Origin: Ectocarpus siliculosus
Lineage: Eukaryota; Sar; Phaeophyceae; Ectocarpales; Ectocarpaceae
Reading direction: 5' to 3'
Assembly (NCBI GenBank): GCA_000310025.1
Contig: FN649752.1
Location: 479,003-543,002, forward strand
DNA length: 64,000 bases
The notes under the pieces: generated by a model
What the model was told of the DNA's origin: nothing
Databases searched by the model: none
The model's input: only the letters and a program-made list of their open reading frames with translations
Part shown: positions 37,701-50,500 of the stretch, in pieces
How the letters are laid out: each line of letters starts with the position of its first letter
Position numbering within the stretch: the first letter of the stretch is position 1
Position numbers and translations under genes: made by a program

Positions 37701-37850
37701 GAGGACGACGAGAGCGCCGTGGGCAGAACGGCCGTGTCCATGGATGACCTCGAGTACTACTCCGAGGACCAGAACGCCGGCGGGATGACGAGCGGCCGGG
37801 GCGCGCCCCTGACCGATTTGGAGGAGACCCACGGCGGCCAGAGATGGTGA
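22792..37850 (+). CDS. Uncharacterised type I membrane protein with Pro/Thr-rich ectodomain
   Basis: Exons: 22792-22893, 23661-23837, 25445-25532, 26310-26383, possibly one near 26767, 27309-27386, 27953-30074, 30419-30527, 31415-31510, 31930-31997, 32324-32430, 32793-32873, 33778-33957, 34292-34687, 36741-37850; about 1590 residues. Phases agree throughout except around 26.4-27.3 kb. Exon 1 encodes a signal sequence (ARALALGLTIGGWASSQ). Exon 2 has a Cys-containing module (ECGFIVTMWGESAACEQQ). The 2.1-kb exon is a mucin-like run of TPAPVTP-type repeats with one Asp-rich block (28998-29070), then a Cys-rich module (VCTEACVVDN). Five short exons add further Cys-containing segments. Exon 34292-34687 contains the membrane helix (YEIIIGIVCAVVLLMGCACF) followed by CCYRHRKGK. 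The last exon is an acidic, Ser/Gly/Tyr-rich tail. Looks like a cell-surface or wall-sensing protein; no family recognised, no kinase domain. Confidence 0.8.
27479..27660 (+). repeat. tRNA-derived SINE-like sequence (intronic)
   Basis: A box-like TGGTCTAGTGG and, 33 bp downstream, B box-like GGTTCGATCC are spaced as in an internal Pol III promoter. The intervening sequence does not fold into a clean anticodon arm and the T arm does not pair well, so it is not a functional tRNA. An unrelated tail follows. This is the usual head-plus-body layout of a tRNA-derived SINE. A second full copy was not found in the window. Confidence 0.45.
30262..30352 (+). repeat. Dispersed ~85-bp repeat, copy 2
   Basis: Matches the minus strand of 18475-18565, including CGTCTTTTCATTGGTCAGCC and GGCTAGCGCGGTCGAT. 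Lies in the intron after the 2.1-kb Pro/Thr exon. Confidence 0.8.
31531..31651. mobile_element. MITE, copy 2 (internally shortened)
   Basis: Ends match copy 1: CGCAAGATATCACACACCCC and CCGATTTTTCAAAGCTCGA on the left, their diverged reverse complement (ATCGAGCTTGGAAAATCGGT) on the right. Only about 120 bp long. Lies in the intron between exons ending 31510 and starting 31930. Confidence 0.78.
32431..32610 (+). repeat. Intronic tandem repeat, about three ~60-bp units
   Basis: Units share GTGTCATGCAGC (or GTGCCATGCAAT) followed by GTAGCATGAC and CTCTCTACTCC or TTTCTACTCC. They begin immediately after the donor of exon 32324-32430. Degenerate copies, no coding content. Confidence 0.7.
33025..33222. 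mobile_element. MITE, copy 3 (diverged)
   Basis: Left end GGCACGAGATATCACAACC and CTGATTTTCAAAGCTCGA; right end CTTTGGAAATCGATCCTGG and GGGATATCTTGTGTCGT. Same family as 21967-22193 with more mismatches and a different ~80-bp core. Intronic. Confidence 0.72.
35250..36240. repeat. Partly duplicated segments inside a long intron
   Basis: TCGTCGGAACACATC followed by CCATTGTACA occurs near 35500-35530 and again near 36130-36160. A GATCT(T/C)GA(T/C)-started segment with GTTGCCTA and AATTGAAGCC occurs near 35257-35310 and 36172-36225. Order and orientation are not fully conserved, so this is an old duplication or two copies of one element. Confidence 0.5.
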
Positions 37851-40609
37851 AGAAGATGACGCGGTGGACCCGGGGCGCGTCGAGTAGACTTCGGGCGATG
37901 CGCTTCTAGCGACGTGCTTGGCAGTGCACAGCGCGTTTGCTTTTCTGTGTTAAGCTCTTCCTTGCTAGGCGTTTCTGGTGCATGTGTTCTGCACACCATG
38001 CGGACTCGACGAGAATTGATGATGATTGGACGCGAGCCTATGTTGTAGTGAAAGCAAGGAGAGGCACGCAGGAGAGAAAAGTCGGCCGATCGTACCCTTG
38101 GTGACGATGATGGTCGTTTTTTTGGTACAAGTATAATGTTTCTTTGACTGTCTCAATCTTGTCTCAATCTTGATGTGCCGACTTGATTCTTACATGACCT
38201 CGTCGGGATCCGGAGGTCGTCAGCGTTGGGGGGTAGGGGAGGGGGGAGGGCCGGGGGTGATATATCGATGTGTTGGTAATTTTCATCGGGGTCAGTTGTG
38301 CGGTTGAATGTTGAAGGTGTTAATTTTTCTTTGTTTTTCGGCAGTGTCAACGGCCCACTGACGACGACGTGTGTCTTGTAGCTATATAGCGCTCCTCTTG
38401 TCTCTGCCTCCTTCCTCCAGCGGCCCCGAGGTTGCTTTGCTACTGCTGTGTGTACCCGTGATGTATGTTTCGTGCGTTGCAATTCGCGGGCAGTGAAGTG
38501 TGTATACGTCAGTCGCCGAGTAACATATAGCCAACAGCAGTGAGTGTCGGAAAGTGTTCGTGTTTTGTATGGGGCAGCAGTTTTTTTAAGGGGTGGAAGG
38601 CCGAGGATCGAAGAGGTGCGCCATCACAGGGTGCTTGCAGGGCAAAAGAGGGGGGGGAAGATGCCATGACAACCATACAGGGGGATACACGCGGCTTCGG
38701 GTCGTGATTATTTGCTCTTTTCCCCATTTGGTAGGTGCATCTGCGTAGATCCGTTGTTCCTGACCGCTCTCTGTACCACCGAATTTGTTGTCGCAGGGAG
38801 AGCGGCCTTCCAGTCTGCGTTTTTTTCGGTTTTTTTCCAGTTTAGAGTAGGAGACTGACAACGGTAGAACGCCTCTAGTTGACTGGATCGGTGGGTTGGT
38901 TAGACAATATGCATAAGTCTAGTCTGGTGTGCTGCTGTCTTCTGTTTGTTTGTTGTCCAGATATGGAAGTTCAAAGCTACCATTGCGGGGACGTGGGCGC
39001 CAGGTGTTCGTTGGCGTTGGTGAAGCTGATGAGACTGATTTAATTATGCCTTTGTCGTCCCTCCCCCCGCCACTCCCACGCCTACTGCGCTTCGTTGAAT
39101 ATGGGTACGCCCTTTTGGGCCCATGAAAAGGCCCCCCCGGCGGGTTCTCTTTCGTACTTCTGATCACTCCGCTGCGACACTGACCGGTGTGGATCGATCG
39201 CCACATATCTATGAAACGCTCTTGTGCGTGGGCAACAGGGAACCAAGCCTCCTCTCGTGCCGTGACCCGTCGTGTTACCCCCCCTGATTTTTTTGTACAT
39301 GCGCGCAGAGATCGAAGTCCCTTGCGGTACTTGGAACGTGCCTACCGAATGAGAACCGTTTGGTTAGTTAGCCGGGATGCCCAACCAACCCATGGCATAT
39401 GTATCTGTGGTTTGGCGCAGCAAACACGACAATGATGACCCTCCGTCCAGGCATTCTCGGAATGCGAGCGAAGTCAACGAATGGTCTCCAACGACGGCAT
39501 GCGTTTACGTGACTACACACCCCGCTGCAGTAACCTCACAAGTTCGTTTCGTGCACAACATATATTTTTCCTCCGACGATCGTTCCGACGAAGGACAAAC
39601 TCTATAGTCCAACAGTCGTTTTTTGTTTTTTTTGTTCCTTGATTTAGTGTTATGATACGCAGGAGTTTTCAACGCCTGGTCTTTTTCTGCGAGAGCTAGC
39701 AAGCAACAACAGCGTGGAAAAGACTTATTGGTGTCGGATGGGCTCTTGTGGCTCCAAAGACCTGGAAAACGTTGGACTGGCTGGAGTGCATGTATGTAGT
39801 AGTCAGAAGTAGACAGACAGAGGAGTACGGGGAGGAGGTGCGGCGAAGCTGTCTGATGTTCCTGTGAGCCGTGTCCCCGACACACACACTCGGAGAGGTG
39901 CACGGACTACTACTACTGCTGTTTTTTGCGATATACCGATGCGCACACGGGCTGTATGCAAATAACATGTTCTTACGGTAATCTCGATCCAAACAGCCGG
40001 CGCCGGTGAAGGGTGAAGGAGGAAGGAGGAATGCAGGATGCAGGAATTAAGGAATAATATAAACACACACAGAAAGGAATGCAGGAATGCAGGAATGCGG
40101 TGGATCAAAAGAAAGTTTGGCCGAAACGACATTGGTTGTCCCGCATTTTGGGTGTACCTCCATTGGTATTTTGTGGCGTACCTGTGACCTGTGCATGCTT
40201 CTACACAGATCGATCTCTGCTCTGCATCTTTAAAAATCTATACCCGTTCAAGGACGGCCGGCACGTTTCCTCATCATGGTCATAAAACGGAAGTAAAGAG
40301 ATCAACTATCCGGACTTACGGCACGGATTTACTTATTGTTTCGAAAACAGGCTGTTCGCTCATATATGACATGTCCAACAGAGATTAGGATGTCAAAAGT
40401 TTGGCGTTTCCAAAACAAGGGCAGACAGTTACGTACAGTAGCATGCCATGTAAACGAGGCGTGTTCGTCGTACGAACGAGAATAATACGACAGGAAAATA
40501 TGCAAACAGCAGTAGAGAGGGTGCGTACACACGCATATATTTTCGAATCCGCGTGTGGTGCGTACAATTTCGACCGGCCGACCCGCGGAGTCTCTCGCTT
40601 TCCACGGAG
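37851..40609. other. Gap between the surface-protein gene and ARMC2
   Basis: No exon recognised. It should hold the 3' UTR of the upstream gene and the promoter of the ARMC2 gene. A short simple repeat at 40020-40100 is listed separately. Confidence 0.45.
40020..40100 (+). repeat. Simple repeat, GGAATGCA-type units
   Basis: GGAATGCA and close variants (GGATGCA, GGAATTAA) recur several times, interrupted by a short AC-rich run. Confidence 0.7.
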
Positions 40610-43600
40610 ATGGCACCAGTATCCTTGAGGTACCAGCAGACAGGTTGCCATGGGTCGAGTACGCCAAGAAGAAAATCTGCGCGAGCCGTTCGCTGCTGGC
40701 AACATCGCTCAGGTATTACGGCAAGCACGTGCTTCGTTGAAGGAACCTTCACGGCCATTCACTCCCACAGAACGACGTGAGTGAATATGTACAAAGGATA
40801 CTACAGCAGATAGGCGTACTCTACAGAGGAAAACCGTGACAACCTTGATTAGAATCCAATGTAGTTGCCTACTTCTGCGGCTGTGTACGTATGTCATCAC
40901 CCGCTCCACTCGGGGAACGTCGCGTGCATTTGATGACTGTTCCTGCTGCTGCCTGTACTCCTGAACGACCAGTAGGAATAGCTACAAGACTTGTAGGAAC
41001 CCGCCCATGTAAACACTAAACAGCAGTGGAACGTACAGCTTTGCAGCGCACAGGAACAGGAATCCTCTAAAAATAAGTACATACAATTACCGACACACAG
41101 CAGTGTCGAAAGTATACATCGTCCACGCAAACAAATAATCGCATTTCGTCATGTATGTACAAACGAAATTCTTCTGACATGACTCTCTGTCACAGGTATA
41201 CGGAGCACCAAGTCGTTGTTCGGGGAGATAGGTTTTCGACCTGCCAATAACGACTTAAGCGAAGCTCGTCGGAATCGAAACGGTCTCACTGGGAAAAAAA
41301 TCAGCCCGGACCATGTGAAGAGATCGAGAAGGGGGGGGGGTAGGTGTGGAAAGGGAAAGGATCGACGAAGAAAAGTGAACGCGGTGTCACCTTCTGGCAT
41401 TGTTACAGCCGTCCCACCTGAAGGTGCTGTTTGTCCTTCACCAGGCTGGGAGTCGGCCATGAACACTATGCCACACGGAGAAGGTCATGCGACCAAGCAA
41501 TTCACCGGTCACGCGACATCAAGCCGTGTATCGGTGTTGAACAACGGCAACAGTTATAGTAGTGGATGTAGTTCTTCATCGGCCAAACGGGGAAGAAGGC
41601 ATCTCGGTGGTGGGGAGAATCCAAATGGCTCAAGATCTCGATCCATCGAGAACGAATGGGGTGACAGCAGGAAGCGGAGTAGCTCCATCGGGAGCAGCAG
41701 CAGCAGTAGCAGCAGCAGTAGTAGTAGCACCACCAGCACCACCAGCAACAACAACAGAACTTCGACAAACAAGAAAAGAACCGGAGGAGCGAGAACGGTA
41801 GCAGAGGCATCAGCTCAACCGGATGACGAGAGGGACGGGTACAGAGGGCTTTACGGTTCGGACGACGACATCGACACCACTGCGTGGGATCTGGGGTCCA
41901 TCTGTAGCGGAACCTTGGGCGATGACGACGAACAAGAAACACCCGCAGGTCCCAGCCTCGTTTCGTCGGGGGACGATGCGCAGTGCTTGGGCCAAGAGTT
42001 CATCCTAGATGCGATCGACAACGAAGTCGACCTAAGCAGGAGGGACTTCGGGTTCGATGACGACGACGAGGAGGATGTCGCAGGTCAACGGCAAACGCAG
42101 AGCATCCCCGACGACGACCGAAGCGATGGGCCGCCCGATCCAGGCGCGCTGGAGGGACAGCGAGAGCGCAGTGCGCGGCTAACGGGGCTCCTTCAGATGT
42201 TTTCTCGGCACCTCGATCACGCCAACGAGGAGGAGAGAGTCAGGGGCCGCCACACGGATGGGGCGAAAAGGGAGAACCAGGGCCCCACCGATGTTGAGGC
42301 TCCCACTGCCCGTGCGCTCGTCGTCTTGTCGAGAGTGATGGATAGACCCTTGCGGGCCGCAGATGCTTCTCCCACGACTGTGACCGAACTCCCTGCGCTG
42401 CTGGCGGCACGGCTGGTTGTCGACCTCGTCTTGCGGTTGCCTCTCCCTGCTCCTCTCTCAAGCAAGCCTACGGAAGAAGATGGAACGGGGGGCGACGGCT
42501 GGAGCGCACGGCAACAGCTACTGGTGAAGGCGTGCAGGCATATGTTCGAGGTTAGCAAGAAGCCAGACGCGGACGAAGCTTTCTTTTCGTCGGGGGCGGT
42601 CACGGGGGTACTGGGGTTCGTCGAGCTATCAGCCTCCCATCTCGATTCGATTTCAGGAGCGTCTTTTCGAAAAAATCCAGAAAGGGAAGAGAGACCGGAG
42701 CTTGTAAGTGTTGAATACAGCAGTGCCTGTATCGGTGATGCTGGTGCTCACAACAGCTCCAACCGAACAAGGTGTTCAAGCAGCAGCATCGCTGACGATA
42801 GCAATGCCAGTGGCGATAGCGACTTAGGCGGATGCGTCCGGCACGTCGGGGGCATCTACGACTCGCTCACGTTTTCCGTCGGGTGTTTGAAGAATATTTC
42901 AGCTGATCAAGGCCTCCGGGATAGGCTCGTGCAGGCTGGCTCGATCCGAGCATTGTGCAGGCTCGTCCGCAGCACCCGCGACCTCTGCGGTCGATGCGAA
43001 CGGTCGCAGAAGCAACAAGAAGAGACACTTCAAACGTCAATACGCCGTGTGCCTACTACCGAAAACGAAGAACAAACGAAGGCAGCCGTTAACGTCAGGG
43101 CATCTGCTGACTCTGGCGGGGAAGAGGTTGGCATTGGCGAACAAGACGAGAAGGGGCTTGACTGCGTTGACCTACTCCGAAGGCGTGTCTCTCCTCTCCT
43201 CGCGCAGGCGATCGGCTTGGTCCGAGATCTTGTCGTAGACGAAACGAACGACAGAGTTCGAGCCGCCGGCGTTGTCAGTACGCTGTGCTCCATTCTTCGA
43301 CCCTTCCGCAACCACCAAGACGTGGTACTCAACACGTCCCGGGCACTGGCGAGACTTAGTCTGCACCAACCAACGAGAGAGCTCATCGCATCGGAACCAG
43401 GTCATGTGCGCGACCTCCTGGCGGCGTTATTGGAACAGAGCAGGGATATAGACCCCGGTTTCAAGAGCATCGAAGAGGGCTATAGAGACTCGTCGCGCGC
43501 TACTAGTACCACGGCCGCTGTTGCTCCTGTCGAGCACAGGCAACACTGGGAAAACCAAGGAAAGCGCGTCGCGACCTGCGTGCGAATCGCGTTCGCCCTC

Positions 43601-45220
43601 GGGAACTTAACCTCCGCTAGCGACGAGAACCGCAGGCTGATAGGCCTTCGGCTCGGCGGGGCGGAGAGCCTTCCTGCTTTCCTGCACAGTTTTTCGAGGG
43701 ATTATTTTATGGCCTGGGAATGCCTGTGCTCTGTTGAAACCCATCATGCTGCGTCTGTGGATGGAATAACCGAAACCGGTAGAAGTAGTGCCTGGGGGGC
43801 AAGAGGAGCTCCCGCCGTCGTGCTCGGGGAGTGCTGGGCAAGAAGGACGTTGAGACGGGCGTGTTACGGTTTAGAGGAAATGCTGGTGAAGGCGGTGCGT
43901 CTCCTGGCGAACATCAGCATTCACCGGGACGTAGGGCAGCGGGTTTGTCGCCACCCGGGACTGGTTGCCTTGGAACCGCTGCTAGGAAAGTGCCTGGAAC
44001 TGTACGTGCTGTCTGAAGACGGGGCTCTACCGCAGGCGGGTCTTTGTGACCAGCGGGGAAAACGATGTTGGAGTCAAGGTGGCGATTGGGGCAGCGGTGC
44101 GGGACCGACAGAAGCCGCGACCATTCCCGGCGAGGAGCTGCTCCTGAATGCCGTCTGCCTGATAACAAACCTTTCCTACTATGGACCCGCAGCGGCAAAC
44201 TGCACCCCATCATCACCGGTTCGCCGCGCACTCCCTTCTATCTCTTCTACGAGAACGCCTGCCGGTGTCAGCCGCGTGGTTGACCGTAGCGATGGTGTGG
44301 AGCCGTCTGTTTCAGCCGCCTTGGGAAGGCCGCCTCAGGGGAACATTCTCTTCGCTCTTGCCGGCAAGGCTCGCCGGGACGTTGACGAGGAACAGGAAAC
44401 GATAGCCTCAACGGGTGGTAGCGTTGAAAAAAGCGCCCGCCCAAGGCCTGACGGGTGTTTTCGTGAAGAGGTAGTCGGCGCACCCGCACTAGCGGTGACG
44501 TCCCAACGCTGTCGTCCCGCTACCGGTTCAGGAGAGTACGGCGGTGGTACTGGTGGGCGGACGCGCGAAGAAGTGCTCTGCGGCCACTTGGTGAAAGTCT
44601 TGCTTCACCCGAACGCTGAGGCAGTGGCGGAAGCGGCGCGGGCTTTCGGAAACTTCTCGCGTGACCCGTCCTGCAGGAGGGCCCTGACCCGCCGCCGCGC
44701 CGACGAGGTTCTGGTGGCGCTCATAGGCCACCCTTGCCGCGAGGTCGTCTTCGCCGCGGTGGGCGCGCTGGTCAACGTTGCCACCGACCCCGCTTGCAAG
44801 GCGCTGCTGTGCCGCGAGAGCGTCGGCGCCGGTGAGAGGCTCGCGAGGCTGGTTCGGCGCGCGGGGCTAGCCGACCCGGGCATGGCCGAGCTCGCGTGCC
44901 AGGCTCTCCACAACTTGTTGATCGAGCCAGGGTTAGGGGTGGACGCGGTCCTCGGAAGCCCCGAAACGTTCAAGAAGCTTTGGTGGACGCTCAAGGAGTT
45001 GATGGAGGCCTGCTCGTGTGAGGCGCAAGGCGTTGAGCGCCACCGGGAAAGGGATAGAGGGGCACAGTTTGCAGCTGTTGGTGGCCACAGCAGGAACTCC
45101 CGGGAACTCGAGGGGTTCCTAGCGGCAGCAACGGCTGTCTGGCGAGCGATGAACGAAGATAGCGTGGATTGCATGGCGCCGCAGGCTTCGTTCTTCGAAG
45201 AATTACACGTAGCGACGTAA
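40610..45220 (+). CDS. ARMC2: Armadillo-repeat protein, ARMC2-like
   Basis: Two exons, 40610-40712 and 41196-45220, joined in phase 1 at a GT-AG intron; about 1375 residues. Exon 2 opens with SLFGEIGFRPANNDLSEARRN, resembling the (A/G)EII.EAR segment of ARMC2. A long disordered Ser/Asp-rich region follows, including a poly-Ser run near residue 200 (41695-41735). Armadillo-like helices begin around 42850 (FSVGCLKNISADQGLRDRL) and continue through VVLNTSRALARLSLHQPTRE to the C-terminal AARAFGNFSRDPSCRR and EVVFAAVGALVNVATDP repeats, which are the most diagnostic part. ARMC2 is needed for assembly of axonemal components such as radial spokes, so a role in flagella of motile spores or gametes is expected. 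Without the first exon the only start in frame would be ATG 41460. Family assignment is strong, orthology inferred. Confidence 0.88.
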
Positions 45221-47573
45221 AACCAACGCGTTTCTGGTAGCTTTTGTGGGAGCGGGGGGCGGGGGGGGGGTTGTCGCCGCTGGCTTTGTCACGTGCCGAC
45301 CATGTGTTCGCCGTCTACCTGGATCGCTATCTTAGGTTTGTCATTGTTCGTGGCCTACGTATTGTTCGCGCGTTTGATGTCGTCCCTCTCCACGTTCGAC
45401 AACCGAAGTGCAGATAGATGCAGCCGTCCTTTTTCTCGGGAGGTTTGTCCGTGAGCGTGAAAGAAAACAGGCGCAAAATCCTTCCGGGAGCGTGAACATG
45501 ATGTTAAAGATAGCAAGCACCATAACCTCAGAAAACGTAACCACCGGAGGCGGCTGATTGGCTGGTGATACCCTCGACGAGGAGCCCCGCGGCACATGGC
45601 CTACACGCGGAGGCATACTGCTGGGACACACAGCGTTCCATTCTCACATCCAGTCTATCAGCATCAAATGCGCGTGGCTGATCTTCGTGTGTCATACTGT
45701 TTTGTTTCTGCCACACCTCCGTATTTCTCTCTCTGTGTCTTTCCTTTTTTCTGTTTCTTTCTGTTTTTTTCAAGTCTGTGGTTTCCTCACATAGCGTGTA
45801 GAGGCGAGCGGAGGGTCCTATAGACTATCTGTCGTTGATTTCAATTGACTTGCGGACCCTTCGGGTTCATTTTTTTTTCGTATACCTTTGTTGGGTAAGT
45901 TAGCCTGTGACCACGGGAATCGTCCGCGTCAAGTGTTGGACTAGTACGGACAGAAGAAGGTACTGGGTAGAGAGACCGGAATGTTTTCTAATGTGAAGAC
46001 AACAATAACAACAACAACAACCTCCACGACGTAGGGGGGGCTCTTCCGATCGGCGGAAAACGCTTTCGAAGAACATTAACATTCCTCTGTTTCGGAGGCG
46101 TGTGAGGAACATCCTCTTACTGCAAGCCTATCGTTTAGTCGTGCTATCGAGGCTTGTTCCGTTTCCGAGCCTGAGCGATGATGCACCTTTCGTCGTTAAG
46201 GGCCTTCTTGACCTCTACTCTGCCCTCTTTCACCTCAAGAAGTCAGGAGTGTTCATTTTTCGTCTAAGGCAGGACTTCCCGGACAGCTTTTTTTGTTTGG
46301 GTGCCTTTCGTTTCGGCTAGCAGCTGCCAATTCCTTCATCTGCCTATAGTCGAAGCGTACGGAAAAGAGGAACTGGATGGAGGCGGGAAAGTATTATTCG
46401 TTCGGTGAAAGCCAACGGCAGCCGCAGCAGCAACGGTCGCAGCCACAATATACACACACGCGTATAGCCACATGAACAACATGAAAAGGAATCACAGGGA
46501 GGGGGTAAACATTCGTCTGCTTCACGCCTCTTTTCGCCGAAAAATACCGAGCCCCCCCCCTCCCCCCGAGCAAACAAGCAAGGAAATAATGCCCTACAGT
46601 ACATCACGTGAGACCCACACCTAACAGATAGACTAAACGTACGAATACTTGCAGGCTTCCTACAACGACTGCTAGCACAAAGCAACGGTGCGAGAAACAT
46701 TACCACAACACGGAGAAATTGGTAGCGAACCCTTCACCCATCCGGAGACCGCGAAAATATAACAACCAGCAGCGTCTAGGCGCCGCACGGAGCTGCACAT
46801 CGACGCCCAAAAACAGAACAACACAACTGTTCTACTAAGAAATAATAGTGACATCCTACAATGACAAGAAAAAAGAAAAAACTACGGAGGCTATTTCCTG
46901 TCCATAAATTTCCTTTGCAACGCCCTTCCACCGATGGGGGCATATTTCAGTAACACAAACAATCAGATGATGATGCTAATAATACTTGTAACCCCACCCA
47001 ACAAGTGCACAAATGAGGTGTTGTGCGTACGCGTGACCAAAAACTTCTACCGGCCCCGTGGTGCGAAATGCAGCTACTGCTGTAGCTCTGACCGTGTTGT
47101 CTTTGCGCCGTGAGCAAGCTGTGAATACACAAACAAGCGAGCGGTTTACACATCAACACCAACCAATAAAACTCTCCGGGCTATTGACACAACGAACAAC
47201 AAGAGGATAGACAGCGTCATCATCACCAGGTGATAGCTCTTTGTAAAGGTTTTATTAAGTACGAACCCACGTGCTGACCAGGCTCCCTTCTACCACATCG
47301 TTTTTCACGGAGAGAGCTAGCTCTATTGCTAAACAAGACACTGCCAGGAGACCTTTCCCTTCCACAAGCATTCTAGGCGCTCGTTACCACACGGACGGCA
47401 CTGCACTCCAGTTGGTCTTAGCGCGGGACTAAATATGGGGTCCGCGTAAACCAAACAAGAGCTTCGTGCCAAATACAACGTCGTGTGATATGGTAATGCA
47501 AACACACCTCCGCGGCATTTGTACACCAACCGAAAACCTATTTGCCACGCCGCGTTACTGCCGTCTCCAACAT
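45221..47573. other. Convergent intergenic region
   Basis: Lies between the 3' ends of ARMC2 (+) and the uncharacterised gene at 47574-53079 (-). Contains a G-rich run just after the ARMC2 stop and T-rich stretches near 45690-45880. No exon or RNA gene recognised; it presumably holds both 3' UTRs. Confidence 0.45.
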
Positions 47574-50500
47574 CTAGTGCGTCATGCCGAGCCTATCTCG
47601 CCAATAGCCCGACGTGTGCCGCCGCATGTAAGCAGCCGACGTGCCACTGCCGCTGTCGGGCCAACCGCTGGCCGTGCCCGCTGCTGCCGAGGTCTCGGTC
47701 GCGTCTACGGCACCAGACCCCGCCGCTGGCACCTTCCACGTCGATAGTGGGTCCGAGTGTCTCCGCCACGACTCCCCCCCCGGCGCAACCTCCTGTTCGC
47801 CGTGCTCTCGATGATCCTGCCCCCGCACCGACGACAGAAGCGGTGACATTACCCCGCCGTGGCTAGCCGCAGCGGACACCACCCGCTGCAGCAGGCGCTG
47901 GCGCTGGTAGAATATTTCTTCCTCGTTAGCGCCGCCGTCCTCTTCGTTCTCCAGCTGTGCCTCGGGGGGAGGGGGCGGGGGAGGGGGCGAATCCTCCGGC
48001 CCAGAGGCGAAGGCGCCGCCGACCTGGGTGCAACTACGAGCGAGTACGGCTTGACCTCCGCCGGACGACGGCCTCGCCGCAGGGCCAGGGTCTCGGCCGA
48101 GCGAACAGTCTCGCCGATCCTGACTCCCGCCACTCTCCCCGATTCGTTTGTCCGTTACGCCTCCGCCGCTATCGTTGTGGGAGTAGATTCCCTCGATCGC
48201 CAACGCCAGCCACGCCCCGACCACATCCGGGGGTACTCCCCCAAGCCCAAGCGAGTTTTCCTTTTGCGGGCCCCCCGGCGCGACGACTCGATCTGCCTCG
48301 GCGCCGTGCTTCTTCGACCACTCCGAGAACAGCGTAGGAGCCGACCACGACCGCCGCTGCCGCTGCGAAGACACTTGTTGCTGCTGCGCACGGGGCAGCG
48401 GCAGAGCGCCGCAACTTCCCCCGGCACGGGTCTGCTCGCCCTCCCTTTGAGGAGTAGCGCAAGCATCGTACCGAGGGGCTCGGTAGGAACCCGACGATGC
48501 CCGGAGCCTCGAGTCCGCGAAAAGCTCCCCGGCGAAGGAAACACCTATCCGCGAGCTGTACGACAACGGCGGCCCGGTGTCGTCCAGCGGGGCGATGGTG
48601 TTTAGGGTGCTGGATGCCCGGAGCACAGACGAGCGCGTCACGTCCGCGAAGGAGTCCATGAACAGCGGCCCGCTCCCCGAGCTCCGGTCTACCGCTGTCC
48701 CCGCCCTTGGAACCCGCGGCACGCCGGCGGCGAGAAACGGAGACTCCCTCCGGCTTGAGGAGGACTCTGACCCCCGCGCCCAATCGCCGGCTCCCACCCC
48801 GCCGGTAGCGCTTGACGCTCGTCTCTCTGCCGCCGGCCCGTCGTGAGCCTGGCGACCGAACCCCTGACGAGTCTTCTCGCCACCCGGCGACGCGCTCCCC
48901 TCCCCCTCGCTGAGGATCGTAGAAAGTCCGTGATCCTGCTGCTGTTGCTGGCATCGTCGAGCGCTCATAACTCGCGGCTCGCCCCCGCCCCCGTTACCCC
49001 CACCCCCTCGCCGCCCTCCGGAAGGGACGACCACGTTCTGGGATGCGCTGTGAGGTAGCCCTGCGCGGGCGACCGCGGGGATCGGGCTAAGGTTCGGGCT
49101 GTCGAAAAACGATGAGGTTTCGGACTTTGGGGCAGCTCCTTCAGCTAGATTCTCGTCGCTCTTCCGCCGGGGCCGTCGGCTCGGGGTGTGGCACAGAGGT
49201 AGCCGGGATTGCCGCGGCGTGCAGCACGGTCCTGGATCTGCCACTGGTACTGACGGCGGATTTGGGCGGACGGCATGGGGGGACAAAAAGAAAAAGAAAA
49301 ACGTTGTAATTGCGGTACTTACTGCCGTATAGGTACGATAACCATGGCACAACATTGCGCGGTACAGTATCTTGCTGGAAAAGGGTGTAATCAAGATGAT
49401 ACGTGCAAGCTCGAGGGGCTCGCATGTTACACCGTAAACTCTGAAGACCGCAACCGCTGAAGACCGCAACTTTCACAGACCCGGCTTACCATCACCGGGA
49501 ACACACACCGCAGCCCCCGGCGCCGCCCTCTCCGGCTTCCCTGCGGGGCGACTTGCGAGGCCCGCCGTCCCCGCCGCCGCCGCGCCTTCCTCCGCCCCTC
49601 TTCGGCAGCTCCTCCCGTCCGCCATCCGCGTGGACAGCGGAGGGTTGGCCGGGATCGAGACGAACCGGATCTCATCGCGGGCGGAGAAGCTCCAGCTCGT
49701 CTGGCACCCGGCGTCCACCCCCACTGACACCCTCTCCCCCTTTGGCGGATCTGCTGCTACCGTAGCCGCGTCCGCGGAAACAACGGCGCCGCACTCGATC
49801 GGCAAGCAGCTCCGGTCTTCTTCCTCCACCCCGCCACCATCTCCGTCGAGCTCGGCGGACGCGCGGGCGAAAACATCGGCCATACAAAGCTCCGGGCTGT
49901 GGGGGTCCGGCAGAGGGCTCTCACGGCCACGCGGAGGCCGTCCGCCTGCCCCGCTTCTTCGGCGACTGCTGCTCTCCTGTTTCTGCTCGACCTTGAAGCA
50001 AGACGGGGCCGGAGGCTTGCGTCTCGTCGGTACCGTGGCGGCGGAAGAGGCTGCCTTCCCGGTGTCGGGCCGTCTGCCCCTGCGAACGGCGACGCCTAGG
50101 TCCGAGGCGGCGGTGGTCAGCATGTGCTTCACCGGCGTCTTGAGGCTGGCGGTAGCGCACGCGTCCGAGAAAAACGCCTCCTCTACAGCAGCGTCTTCCT
50201 CCTCCTCCTCCTCCCTCACCAGCCTCTTCGAGCGACCACGGCCGCCGTCTTGCGCGGAAGAAGCCCCCCCCCCCGTCACCCACGGGAGCCTCGCCTGTCC
50301 CGCGGCCCCCCTGCCGACCTTCGGCGACGTCGCCGCGGCGGCGGACGGCAGCGCCGGGGTCAGGGGAGCGTCCGTGCCGAAGTCCGTGTGGTTGTTGATG
50401 TGGCTGAGGGTGTCGATGCTGAAGTCGAACGCCTCGTTGTTGATGGCGGACTTGCTCCCCTCCTCCCCCCGCTGGCCTCGAACCCCTCCCCCCTCGTCCC

